Assembly: GCA_950295325.1 (NCBI GenBank) | Contig: OX485809.1 | Coordinates: 24,552,001 to 24,616,000, forward strand | From: Polytrichum commune | Taxonomy: Eukaryota; Streptophyta; Polytrichopsida; Polytrichales; Polytrichaceae | Direction: 5' to 3' | Length of the DNA: 64,000 nucleotides | Shown: piece after piece, positions 1 to 11,229 of the stretch | How positions within the stretch are numbered: the stretch's first letter is position 1 | Layout of the letters: each line of letters starts with the position of its first letter | The notes under the pieces: model-generated | Databases searched by the model: none | What the model saw: the letters and a program-made list of their open reading frames with translations, nothing else | What the model was told of the DNA's origin: nothing | Position numbers and translations under genes: made by a program

Positions 1-1142
1 TGGTTCAATACTTTTGATTACCGTAGGTTGGACGGAAAATCATCCAAAATAATAAAGTCTATTTTTTTGGGGGAAGTTATTGGGTCAGATGGTCTAAATG
101 GGAAAAAAAAATCAAAATGTCAAAATTTTAAGAAATTCTCCAATCTTCCCAAGGTGATCTCTCTTAATTTGGGCATTCAAAACCTCAATATCCCTTGCAA
201 CACTCAATAATGTCTCATCATTGTCAATGGGACGGACCATGCGATTGATTTGCCTTTGGTTCTTAGCCATGCTTGCAAATTCTCAAACAACCTCTACCAA
301 ATACGAGCACAAAACAACACAAAATATTGTCCGCAACCCTAATTAGCACACTAAGACGGCTTAACCTAAACCCTCGAGGATAACATCGTGTGCTTAACCG
401 GCATAAATGAATGAAACTTAGGTTATAGCACATAGATTAGTATGTAGGATATGCTATTTGAGTAAATGAATAAACATACATATACATATTTGCCTAATTT
501 TTTGTAAATATTTTTACATACAACCTAAGTTACTCAGAGTTAACACGAAATTGCTTAATTATTGGGGAAGTTTTGCTCTCATCCTATGGTATAATGGTTG
601 AAAAGGCAAACACCTTTAGAAGCAATTTTCTCTTGAAATTTATAACCACTTTGGTAGTTATCATAAAGTTGTAGGGATGAGAAGTAGGCACCCACCACTC
701 CACTTGAAAAGTTATCTTGAACATGTGTTCTATCTATAACCATCAACATTGCAAATGAAGAAAAGCTTCACTGGACTTTATGCTTGTCCTCAAGAACCCT
801 CACTCTATAGTAATAAAAATAACATTTGTAAATTGAACCCGGTTGCAATATGCACGTGGTTGAGATTCCACCAATCAAAGTGGGGTCAAGTCTTGGCACT
901 AAGAAACTTATTCTTTTTACTCCAACCGATTTGGCATCCAAGATTTGGATTGCAACGCTAGCCATTGCTCCACTTGAGATACCGTGTGGGCTCCTAGACC
1001 GGATCTTTGTTAGAGTGCCAATTTGTTAGTATATTAAAAGGCGGATAGTCCCACTCTCACGATACCATGTCAACAACCACCCTTTTAATGTGACTATGCA
1101 TAGTATGTTGTGTTTGGTTCACTTTTCCAATGCAAGTGCTCA
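1..1142. other. Unassigned AT-rich intergenic DNA
   Basis: I see no gene here. The longest open frames are about 60 to 70 codons, overlap on both strands and show no recognisable motif. On the minus strand, positions 1070 to 1050 read TGGTATCGTGAGAG, loosely like a tRNA-Met primer binding site, with an ATG about 90 bases further on. No LTR or gag motif supports a retroelement reading, so I leave it unassigned. Confidence 0.5.
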
Positions 1143-1150
1143 TTTGTGCC

Positions 1151-1437
1151 TTCGGGGGGTTCACTCCCTCTTATATTTTGCATACACGTGCATTCGGGAC
1201 GTATTTATTGGGGGGGCTATTTACCTTGCAGAAAAGATTATAAGGTATGGTATTTTTCAAAATAAAGGTGTGATGGGATTTTACATGTGATGGTATTTTA
1301 CATGTAATCCTTTTTCACTATTTAAAAACCCCCTATATTATATGTAAGTTTTTTACAAAATTTATCTACAATGAATATATTAGACCCTATTTTTTATCGC
1401 ACGTTGTTCTACGATTTTCGCCAGTGAACCCCCCGAG
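1151..1437. mobile_element. hAT-like miniature element A1
   Basis: This is a 287-bp non-autonomous DNA element. The left end TTCGGGGGGTTCACT and the right end AGTGAACCCCCCGAG are inverted copies over 15 bp with one mismatch. It is flanked by a perfect 8-bp direct repeat, TTTGTGCC (1143-1150 and 1438-1445), which is the target-duplication length typical of the hAT superfamily. It has no coding capacity. Its left 115 bp and right ~170 bp match element A2 (8413-9333), so A1 looks like an internally deleted derivative of the same family. Boundaries and duplication are read directly from the sequence; the hAT assignment follows from duplication length and is an inference. Confidence 0.85.
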
Positions 1438-1445
1438 TTTGTGCC

Positions 1446-3170
1446 CAAAAAAACTCTGAACCAAACTTGGACGCGGAAGTCATTTTGGAGTTGCTTCCCT
1501 TAGCAATCACTTGCTAAATTTATTGACACACCAACATGACAAGGAACCACGTGTGTTGATTTGGTTTGTTGTCATGTAAGATAAATTTAAGTCAACAACA
1601 CTTAAGATGTTTTTCGCATGGGTCTTAATATCTTACAAAGCAAAGGGTGACCTCTCATGGGCATATAAAACCTAGTTTCGCTACTCACATGATCTCTCCT
1701 AGTGTCACACACCACGTGCATATTGAATCCATTGGTTGGGTTTGGGCCACTACTCCCCATGGGCGGTCTAGCTAGTGAGCCTCACTTGAGTATTTGAGAC
1801 GTCAAGACTCACACCGGTGGATTCAAGAGACCCCAACACGACCCTATAATTACAAGTTGTGTGGCATGCTCGGAGTGAAAAATACTTTTGTGTGAGAAGT
1901 GACAATGCTCCTTTCAATTCCGTGCGACTAGAATGCATTGAAAGGCATAAAGGTCAAACAACCAAAAGTGCACTTCAATGGTTGTTACGATTCATTTATG
2001 ATGTTGTATGGTCCACACCATTTATTATCGACCCACGTTAATTGATTTGAAATCACTAGGTGGCAACAACAAAGGGTGTCACATGACACTTTGTGCTACA
2101 CGACAAGTCATGAATACCACTTTAGTTAACACCTCAAATCGGTTCTAAGGTCACATCAAATCAATGAGTTAGTGTTAATTCTAGAGCCCCAAGTTATATC
2201 AAGTCTTTTATACGTTGGAACCAATGTTGTGTTGTTATTATATAAAACACATATTAGTCTGGTGTTTGTATTAGGGAATACCCAAGTGGTGCCCTCTAGT
2301 AAGGTCTTAGATTGAAAGTTTGAGCAGCCAAGGTGTATTAGTTAGGTATTGGTATTGGGAGGTTAGCCCTAGGTATGGTTATAGGTCTGGTATACATGTT
2401 CTAAGGAAGTTGTACATAGGGAATACATGAAATGTTATGGTATTGAAGATAACAAATATGAAATACAAAAATATGCAAGATTCATAGGTTACACAAAGAG
2501 TGAATTTGTTGAGGGAACTTAATGCATTCATTGGACAATGGAAGCATTGTCATGTCAACAACCAAAACATGATACTCTATAAGAGGATTTTTTTTCCCCA
2601 TGCACTAATGAAATCTATAATTGTCTCAGAATGTTACACTAATGCACATCGTATTTGTGTGACAATGTTGCGTTCGTGCACTTGAAAATTGTTTAAAGAT
2701 ATTCCACTTGTGCACAAAGTTATATGTACATGAGTGCATCAATGAATGCTCTGAAAATGGAAATGCCAACAAACATGGCATTCAAGCTCTCATACTTACA
2801 ACCCTACAAAATTGGAGTGCATACATGCATGCAACTGCAAAAAAACAATTGCCACTTCAATCTACGTCCTCCTCACAGAGGTTTGTCTCGTCTAAATCAT
2901 CCTCTGCCTTCTCCAAGAGCACATACCACAACCTCATCATTGAAAAAAATCATCAACAATGTTGTTGTAGATTCCAACTCCAAGTTGAGTGCCATCGACC
3001 CAATTCTTACAAATCATCACAAGGGCCTCCAAGTTTATAAGCCCCAATTTCCACTTGCACAAGTTTGTGAGGATTCCTATGATGGAGAAGATGCGCTTAC
3101 ACTTGATTTGGTTGCCCAAGGTTCTTAAAATCCGCTTCACCAAGAAACCAACATTTGGAAATTGATTGCA
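1446..3170. other. Unassigned intergenic DNA next to transposase relic
   Basis: No intact gene is visible. Frames around 2708-3128 are open on the plus strand (110 and 134 codons), but both overlap the minus-strand reading of the decayed transposase to the right and have no recognisable domain. The minus strand of about 2700-3170 may be the continuation of that transposase, but frames are broken too often for me to follow it. Confidence 0.35.
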
Positions 3171-3179
3171 ATCCATCTT

Positions 3180-4386
3180 CCACCATGTCAAAGGATCTCT
3201 AGCTCTTCTAGTCATGCAAATGCCTTCGAAACATGTTCAATTTCCCCACAAACATCCCATGGTTGGCTTTGGTAGTTGATGTATTCTTCAGCGACACTTT
3301 CTTTAGACCTTGATAAACGTTTAATTCATTTGTGGCATACTAGCACCACTTGGATATAGCGTGGCCAAAACAATGTTTTGAGTAAGGGTGGTTAAGCCGC
3401 AACAATTTACAAGACACAATGGAGCACAAAGCAATAGCTAGATTTTTCAAGTTAGCCTCCTCATCCTTCACATAAGCCAAAATTTTGTCAATCAAACTTG
3501 AACATTTCAACAACGGCTTCACAATTTGAGCAAGGGTTGCATGTGCCATGCTTGCGGCCTCGTACAACCCAATTTTGACATGCCTTGGTGTCTAAGGTTG
3601 ATAAAAAAATTCCCAACCATACAAAGTGCGTCATACTCACATTTTCTCATCTAAAGACCCAAAAAAAAAAAATCATGGTAGTAGTGGCGCAACTAGTTGT
3701 GGCATGTCTAACATATGTACCCATAGTGTGCTCCATCATTGCATGTTTGCACTCCTACACCAAAACCTTCCTCAACAGAATACGGGGGTTGCGCCGCATC
3801 ACCAACCTTTGAAGATAGAAATTTTCAACTATGTGGAGAGCTTCATAACCCTTTGCAATGTATAGCACAAGGTCTTCCACAAAATGTACCCCAACAAGGT
3901 CATTATTGGAGTAGCCACATTCATTGCCTCCAAAGTATTTAGTGATCTTATAGGGGATAATTCATGTCATTTTTTTGCTTTTTGTCAAACCTCCTCAGTT
4001 GCCTCATCATCTTCCTTGCATCACAACTTACAATATTTCCAATCTATAGCATGGTTGTTTTGGAAGTGCTTATGCATTGAAGTGAACCCATGCAGTGGGT
4101 TGTACTGAACGAGACCCTTCCTCGATCACGTTGGGCCGTGACGGGAGCTGCTTGGGGAGCTGCTCCCCGAAGCATTTGATGTCTTGCCATAGGGGTGGCA
4201 AATGATGCACTTCATGATTTGCATTTGCTCCACATCCACTAAAACATTCAAGTCTTGGAGTCTTGGAGTCTTTTTTGCTTGTAGAACCTCCTTTGGTGGT
4301 GCTAGTAAGTTGTGGGAGTCATTACTTGACCTATGTGTCTCCTCCAATTCTTCTTTAAAATATGTACCCTCAATCTCACTCCCCAT
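3180..4386 (-). pseudogene. Decayed hAT-type transposase
   Basis: Read on the minus strand, several broken frames in consistent order resemble plant hAT-family transposases of the DUF659 type. First comes a BED-finger-like stretch with CIICHPYGKTSNAS (about 4240-4200). Then follows DLVLYIAKGYEALHIVENFY (about 3880-3800), then IGLYEAASMAHATLAQ (about 3575-3525), and YVKDEEANLKNLAIAL leading to CFGHAISKW (about 3480-3345). Frames are interrupted by stops and shifts, so no functional protein is possible. The family call comes from my recognition of motif order (VKDEGANL-like, CFGH-like), not from a search. The ends of the element were not found. A transposase of this family could once have mobilised the hAT-like miniature elements in this window, but no shared terminal sequence was seen to link them. 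Confidence 0.6.
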
Positions 4387-4399
4387 GTCTCTCTAAAAA

Positions 4400-5205
4400 T
4401 CACTTAAAGAGAAACCTTCCGTGTCTCTCTACAAATTTCCAAGACCCTCAAAACCCCACTTGGCATCCCCCTTAAAAGCAGGCAATGTTATTGCTATATT
4501 GTAGAGCATTGTAATGATAGTAATGGCATCGAATTATGTTGAAAAGCCCAACAAACCCCACATGCACACTATCTAAAACCATTTTCCCATAATGCACCCA
4601 ATAGAAATGAACAACATGGAACCTCCAAGTTGTTGTTCAACATGACCTCATTCTCCACCTAACCCTCACTTGTTCTATTGGTATGGCGCATGCAATGGGC
4701 CACAACAATAACCTTACACCATGAAAAGAGCAACACTCCTCCTCCCTCTACTCTCATAACTAAAAGAAAAATCCATACTTTATAGCACAAGAAATGTGCA
4801 AGAGAACCAAAAGTTTGACAAAGAAAAAACGAAAACACATCATTGCAACAACCATTACATGCATTGCATTAATATAGTAAGGAATCAAGAAACAATTCCA
4901 AAAACCTCCTTACCTCCCCCTAGGTTGGAGCTCCCCAATCAAGACCCTTGTAGAGCAACAATGCATACTCTTTAGGGTGAAGAACTTAGTTCCAAGAAAA
5001 TAAAGCACAACACCAACATCAACAAACAAAAGCCCCCACCCACAACAATAATCTCCTCTTCCTCATGTAAGCGACCCTTGCCCTCGAAAAACAACCCCCT
5101 CCCTCATAAACAAATCTCAAACCCAACAACCTTGATTATGAACACAAAACCCCCCAACAATCCCCTTCTTCCTTTCCAAGTCCATGAACCACATGACTCC
5201 CTTGC
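4400..5205. other. C-rich unassigned stretch
   Basis: This stretch has strongly C- and A-rich plus strand with many short pyrimidine runs and almost no long open frame. The same compositional style continues after 6126, which shows that the 5216-6115 element was inserted into one continuous tract. No gene, RNA or repeat boundary is recognised. Confidence 0.4.
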
Positions 5206-5215
5206 AAGCATCTAA

Positions 5216-5375
5216 TATAGGGGCAGGCACTGACGAAAATGTAGAAAACCACGTGCGAGAAGTGTAGGGTGGATTTTATTCAAGACACATAATTTTTACA
5301 TGTTTTTTAGATATGCAATAGTGTCCTTTAAATATGAATTTGGGAATTTATATAGTGTACAACATGGTGTAAGTT

Positions 5376-5411
<36 letters not shown>

Positions 5412-6115
5412 TAGATGTAAAGTAGCATAAATGAAATTAAGTTTATATTTTTAATTTATAGGTTCAACATAAATCATCCACCATTAGTGGCATTGGATGA
5501 GAAATAGGCAAAATGTATGTAGACATGTGGATGAATTTGTTGAAATGGTCATTTTGGATGAAAAGTAACATCATCTGGCAACGGAAGGGTTGGTTGGCTT
5601 ATTTAGGGTTTCATGGGGGGGATCAAGATTCATACGCATGGTATTAGGGTAGTACAAACTATTTGCAGGGTATTAGGGTAGTATCGGGCATCAAACAAGC
5701 ATGGAAGAGGCAGTCTTAGGGTTTATGTATATTGGAGTTGAAGTTACTTCAATACTATGTATCTTGTTTCTATGTTGGTTGGATGCTAAAGTTTATAGTA
5801 TGGTGGTTGTATGTTTGTAATGTGCATAGTAATATAATGCGCAGTGTAATGTATGCATAATGTACTATATGCGTAATGTATGTGCAAATTGTTTGCACGG
5901 AAATTCTACTACTTATACATAAGATAGGGTGATCATAATTATGCGACTCTTAAATTTACATATAATGATAGGGTGTTGAAAATTACCATCCAATAGAAAT
6001 TTAACTACTTATAGGGTGGAAAATTTTCAATGAAGGAAGGTAAATACGCCCACATTAAACAGGTGGTTCTCGCACGTGTATACATAGATCAAGTGTACAT
6101 GCACCACCCCCTCCC
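5216..6115. mobile_element. Probable TIR element with 8-10 bp target duplication
   Basis: A 900-bp segment lies between two copies of AAGCATCTAA (5206-5215 and 6116-6125). The outer ends are only weakly inverted: TATAGGGGCAGG at the left, and CCACCCCCTCCC at the right, which reads GGGAGGGGGTGG on the other strand. The element is AT-rich against its C-rich surroundings. It includes a TA microsatellite (about 5382-5408) and repeated TAGGGTA words (5640-5675), and has no open frame of note. An 8-bp duplication extended by chance would fit hAT; 9-10 bp would fit a Mutator-like element. The duplication is seen directly; the superfamily is open. Confidence 0.6.
5382..5408. repeat. (TA)n microsatellite
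   Basis: An uninterrupted TA dinucleotide tract lies inside the 5216-6115 element. Similar TA tracts occur near 12258-12272, 16395-16418, 22958-22981 and 33117-33135. Confidence 0.9.
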
Positions 6116-6125
6116 AAGCATCTAA

Positions 6126-8249
6126 CACTCTTAACAATCCTAACACTCCCCCAATACTCTCAATTCTCAACCATTTGCACACAAAATTGTTGGAACCCAC
6201 AAACTATCACTTGAGGACAAAACCAAAAGCAAACAAACACTTACCATAAAGACGTTGCCTGCTCGCAATCCCCAAACCATACTCCAAAGCATATCACGTT
6301 GTTTAAACCCAACCCCACCGTCACTCCACCGTGCCTCAATCCCATGTCTCCAAGCCCTAACACCTAAACATATGCCTACCCCTATAAAAACCCTGGTTGT
6401 TGAGATGTGTGTGTGGTCTCAACTAAAGTCTCATGTCGACCCCTATACGTTGGTATAACCAACCTCTAGTAAACCCTAAACTTCATAAATGGATTGGTCT
6501 AATCCTCCCATGATATACCCTCTACACCATACTAGGTGGGTGTGGTCCCTTTTACCAATACTTCATACCATTGTACAACATTGGTTAGAACCACCTTGGC
6601 AAAAGAGTTGATTTTTTAAAGAAAACGTGTCAGTTAAAATCCCATTAAAATGAAGGGTTTATTTTATTCTTGAAAGACAAATGTTACATATGTTCAAAAA
6701 ACACAAGAAAACAAGTAATTGTGCAAATTCTAGCTAAATGTAATGAAATATCCCATAGAGTACTTGAATTTTTATTTTTATTTTTATTCTAATGTAATCT
6801 AGGTTAACGAATGTCTTCAAATGTCTATTATCACTTTCAGCTTGGTAGTAAGGTTATTGCACACTCTTTGGGAGCTACCTTAAAGCTTGTAGATGAATTC
6901 TTGTTTGTTGTAAATGTGATATGGCCTTTGAAGTTCTACATTTTATGTTGGAATCTCCTATCATTTGATTGTTGTGTCTATACTTGTGGGATATATGTGT
7001 TGTTATTTGGGTTTGGGTGAATACTCATGCTCGTTGCTTTGACCGTTGTTGTGTGTTCAATTATCGCGTTGCTTGTACACCTTGTAGTTGGGATTGAACA
7101 TGATTTCTTTAGTATTTATAAGTTATGTAACATGTTAGAGAAACATAGGCCCTATGATTATATGTAGTCAAAGGATACTAAAACTTGGATAGAATTTATA
7201 GTTATATGTATAATTTAAGGAACTCGAAAAATTCCTAGAAGTCAACGTAATAGCCCCCATCAACATAAGCATGTACAAAACATAATGGAGATAAAGCATT
7301 ATAATAGTTCCTTTCAATGCATCTTGTTGCCACTTGCCTCCAAGTTGGCAATAATTCAAAATGTCTTCTGCAAAGACAACTTAAGTTGAAAGAAGACTTA
7401 AGTTGAAAGAATCTTGAAGTCAAGTTGACTTACTTCAAATGTGCACAATGAGCATAACTTTACTCTCTATCGCTACAAGCATTCGAGTCCTAGGCAATTG
7501 ACTTGTGTCACTAAGAAATTGTTCTACGTCATTGAAAATTTTGCAAGTTCTATCACAACGACAAATTTGCATATCTTTCTTATTAACGCGGGACAATTGT
7601 CTAGAATGCGTGTGTTGGTAGTGTATCTATGTGTTTTTGGAGGCCCAATCGTGAATTGAATTGCACACAAAATAGTTCTTAAAACCAAATATTCTTCATG
7701 CTCAAACCATTGCTACCTTGCAAGAAGCGGTTTTAAATGTACTTCTTTGTTAAGTAAAGGGGGCCCTAGACAACAACCATCTTTAAAAGCGTGAACTAGG
7801 GATTCAATAATGTAAATGCCACAACTTACAAGCAAAGGCTACAAAAGACAAAATCCTAATTTGACAATATGGCGTGGGTTGAAAACCTTTATTGACACCA
7901 CGTCACTAGTTCTCCTTGTTTGACTACGGACCCTTAAGTGGCCAAAAACCCAATGTCCACTTTACATTCTCCTTTTTGCTTCTAAAGAGTAACCTAGCTA
8001 GATGCCTTACTTTTGAGATGGGGCCACACTGACATTACCACGGTAAAGGGAACTAATGACAACATGACTTACATAGGGATGTGGTTAATATATCTCAAAT
8101 AGATGTTTTCTAAATCAAGTCAAGATTCTTCACGTTAATTTCATAGTCAAATTAGTCAAAGAAAGAAATGTGCATGTTAAAACATGGTTGGCTACTTTTT
8201 TTTACCTTGCGTAATATTGGTAAACATCCAACTCAAAGAGCAAGGTGTC
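6126..8249. other. Unassigned intergenic DNA
   Basis: No gene is recognised. Open frames are below 75 codons and have no motif. A short direct duplication of ACTTAAGTTGAAAGAA (about 7378-7412) is the only small-scale structure I noted. Confidence 0.4.
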
Positions 8250-8412
8250 TACACTAAATATGATATTTCAGGTCACCAATTCTAACTGTCTTGCTCAATA
8301 CTAATTCCAAACTATGGTGTAGTGTCATCGACACGAAATGTTAACCCAACATTATTTGTCATTCCTTGTAATGTTTTGGAAGGATTATAGATTTACAGTG
8401 TTACAGTTACTG

Positions 8413-9216
8413 CACGGGGAGGTCACTCCCTCTTTAATTAATGCATACACGTGCGCTCAGGACCTATTTATTGGGGGGCTATTTACCTTGCAGAAAAGAT
8501 TATAAGGTATGGTATTTTCAAAATAAAGGTAAATGCTTGTATTTTAATACACCCTATCAGTCATTATAATTTTTTGGTGGAATCATTTACAAATACCCTA
8601 TTTTGTTTATACTGCATTTTTTTCTTATATTCCAAGTAACCATTTCTTTTTTACTTAACCTTTTTTTTTCTTCTTTTCCTGAGAGCCTAGCTGTTGTCCA
8701 TGTTTTTCCTAAACCATATTTTATTTCGTACATCCCATTTGTTTTTGGTTAGGTAAGCAACATTTTTTTTTTCATGAAGGACATTTCTCTTCTTACAACC
8801 ATGAATTGTGAAGTTCGGCCACAATGCTAAACTCACATGAATTAAATCAAAACAATAAACCTAAGGCAAAGGCATGCAATTGAAACATTGTCTTAGATTG
8901 TGAAATAAAGTCAAACAAGTGCCGAAATTTTTCCTCCCGGCACGTGGGTAGGGACCATTAACTCCACATTCAAACTGTGGGTTCAGTAACGTTCAAGCAA
9001 GTCAACGTGCGAAATCATCCATCCAAGCATTTTCAATAGAAAATTGCCTTTTTTGCATCCACTAGCATAGACCCTACCCTAGACCCACTACCCCTAGTAA
9101 TTGTTTCCATGCTATTTTACATGTACTGACTAGATAAAAGAGGCCATTATATGTGATGGTATTTTACATGTAAACATGTTTCATTATTTTTAAAACCCGG
9201 GCTATTTTATATGTAC

Positions 9217-9250
<34 letters not shown>

Positions 9251-9333
9251 AAAATTTACCTACAATGAATATATTAGACCCCTTTTTTTTATCACACGTT
9301 GTTTCTACGATTTTGGCCAGTGACCTCCCCATG
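8413..9333. mobile_element. hAT-like element A2, nested in R1
   Basis: A 921-bp element starts CACGGGGAGGTCACT and ends AGTGACCTCCCCATG, inverted copies over 15 bp with one mismatch. It is flanked by AGTTACTG (8405-8412) and AATTACTG (9334-9341), an 8-bp target duplication with one difference. The uninterrupted site can be read in R2, where the same place is ATTTACTG followed directly by TCACTTACC (about 10305-10320). Terminal regions match A1 (1151-1437), but the ~580-bp middle is absent from A1. I found no transposase in the middle. A 31-base T run sits at 9218-9248. Confidence 0.88.
9218..9248. repeat. Poly(T) tract
   Basis: An uninterrupted run of 31 T lies inside the right end region of element A2; A1 has only a short run at the corresponding place. 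Confidence 0.95.
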
Positions 9334-9915
9334 AATTACTGTCACTTACCAAGTGATTTTTCATCCAAATTTCAATCATCTATGACAAAATTTCATCACA
9401 AGCTGGTCACAGAGAGAATGTAGGGATTTGACCAATGGATGAGCTCATCCATCATCCATGACAATATTTGTTCACTTATTCATAAGAAGTGTCATCCAAA
9501 AAGTTACTATAGGGACATAAAATACCATATGGCACTAAATATCACATTTAGTGCAGCTTTGGCCTTGGATTCCCGGGAACTACCTCACATACTTCGCTCC
9601 TACTTGCTACCTTATTACCTCACTTTCTAGGGTTGGGAGAAATTCATGACAATTTGGGGGTGGGGGAAATTGCCACTTGTAATCATCACATTGGTGGGAA
9701 CCCAATCTAAAGAGACATTACAAGTGTCTGGGGAGATAATGGGTTGATATCCTACTGTTTCCAAGTCCAACCAGTTACATGGTCACATCTTTGGGTTTTT
9801 TCTTTATTAATTTGGGGTATATTCTATAGATTCCTTCTTAAATGATGCATAATTCTCCAGTGAAGTCTTCAACTTCAACCGGTTATTTCTCAAACTCAAC
9901 TTATTCACATTCAAC

Positions 9916-10527
9916 TACACTACATATGACATTTATACAGGGGCCACACCAAAAACCCCAGCAGCTCCAGTCACCAAAAACATCAGCCCTACGTATTCTC
10001 CGGAAATACAGGGCTGGGATTTCAGTTGGTTGGAGCTACTGGAGTGGCTGGAAGAAGGGGGGTAGCCTGCAACCAACAGCTCCAGCCAACTGAAATCCCA
10101 ACCCTGTATTTCCAGAGAATACGTAGGGCTGATGTTTTTGGCTGGGCCGCCCGGTGTGGCCTTGGTATTAGTGCCACCATTTCTAATCGTTTTGCTAAAT
10201 ACTAATCGTAAACCGTGGTATAGTGTCACCAACACTAAATGTTAACCCAACATTATTTATCATTCCATGTAAATCTTTTGGGGGGATTATAGATTTATAG
10301 TGTTGCATTTACTGTCACTTACCAAGTGATTTTGCATCCAAATTTCAATCACCTTTGACAATATTTCATCACAAGTGGCTGACAAAAGAAGGTAGGGTTT
10401 TGAGCAATGGATGAACTCATCCAACCTCCATGACAGTCCTTGTTCACTTATTCATAAGAAATGTCGTCCGAAAAGTTGCCATAGTGACATTAAATACCAT
10501 ATGACACTCAACATCATATTTAGTGTA
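9916..10527. repeat. TIR repeat family R, copy R2 (split by foldback element)
   Basis: The second R copy starts TACACTACATATGACATTTA and ends CATCATATTTAGTGTA, interrupted close to its left end by the 9936-10167 foldback element. Without that element R2 is about 380 bp and follows R1 base by base for long stretches (for example ATGTTAACCCAACATTATTT). It supplies the empty-site reference for the A2 insertion in R1 and, approximately, for the gypsy insertion in R3. Confidence 0.8.
9936..10167. mobile_element. Foldback PIF/Harbinger-like miniature element
   Basis: A 232-bp segment is almost entirely a hairpin: about 95 bp from 9941 (GGGCCACACC...) pair with the inverted copy that ends GGTGTGGCC at about 10161. 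Shared words such as CATCAGCCCTACGTATTCTC recur in both arms with few differences. The element starts TACAGGGG, ends TTGGTA, and is flanked by TTA on both sides (9933-9935, 10168-10170), the duplication typical of PIF/Harbinger and Tourist elements. It sits inside R2, whose body resumes at once. Open frames across it are hairpin artefacts. Confidence 0.75.
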
Positions 10528-10587
10528 GTAGTCGGCGCTCCCCGTTCATTGGAAATTACTCTTTGACATTCAAAACATCTCATAGCA

Positions 10588-10700
10588 ACATGGACTCTCG
10601 TAATATAATAATGGGATGTTGGAAGCTCAGTCTAAATATTAGTCTCCTTGTGCAACTTTTCGAGCATCGAACTGGTAGATATTTAGGACCCACATAATGA
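10588..10700. repeat. Small inverted-repeat family G, copy 1
   Basis: This stretch contains CGTAATATAATAATGGGATG and, on the opposite strand, GATGCTCGAAAAGTTG followed by GCACAAGGAGAC. The same words occur in opposite orientation at 50885-50998. The copy is less symmetrical than the one at 50.9 kb and its ends are uncertain. Confidence 0.45.
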
Positions 10701-11229
10701 GAGCTGAATGCCGAGTGAGGCTATGATTCAACGCACGAAATGATTTTGTGGGCCTTGCAAACATGGGCACGTGATGAAAGTATACCGTCTTCGGGATGCC
10801 AAAATGTCTTGCCTCTCATATTAAACATAAGACCTCTTTACTTTCTCGCTACCATTTTAGCAAGTGAACAACGTTGCCTTGAACAAGTGACCAATGAATG
10901 TTATGTTCGAAGTATTGATCAAAAAGCAAAGTACACATAAAGGGTGTGAGACATGCATGGTTGGACTTCCAAGTATGTTCGATCAATTGACAAGTGTAGG
11001 ATACAAGTTTAGCTTGAAGAGTTTATACCTGAACTCAAGATTGACCCCGTAAAGGTCCAAGGTGCCTGCCTCCCATAGGGCTTCTTTATACGTGTTTTGA
11101 ATATCACACCTACATAAATGTATTCTAAGGCAATCTTGTCAACTAAGCTTGGATTTTATTTAGTCATTATGTGTACATAAACATTACTCGTCCAATCAAT
11201 GTAATATACATGTGTATTAAATGAGGTTA

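Larger units (their letters stand above)
8250..9554. repeat. TIR repeat family R, copy R1 (split by A2)
   Basis: R1 is a repeat of about 384 bp (8250-8412 joined to 9334-9554), split by element A2. It starts with TACACTAAATATGATATTT and ends with an inverted version, AAATATCACATTTAGTGCA. The body closely matches R2 (9916-10527) and R3 (42002-48043), for example CACCAATTCTAACTGTCTTG near the start and TTCACTTATTCATAAGAA near the end. No coding capacity is seen. The inverted ends indicate a non-autonomous DNA transposon. Each of the three R copies in the window carries a different secondary insertion. Confidence 0.8.

Noticed and set aside
1050-1074. Possible primer binding site and gag start on the minus strand
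   Set aside because: The match to tRNA-Met is partial and no LTR end, gag motif or second LTR supports it.
2708-3128. Two overlapping plus-strand frames of 110 and 134 codons
   Set aside because: They overlap each other and lie beside a minus-strand transposase relic; no motif in either.
9842-10235. Overlapping frames of 83 and 100 codons on opposite strands
   Set aside because: Both run through the foldback element, whose inverted arms create mirrored open frames.
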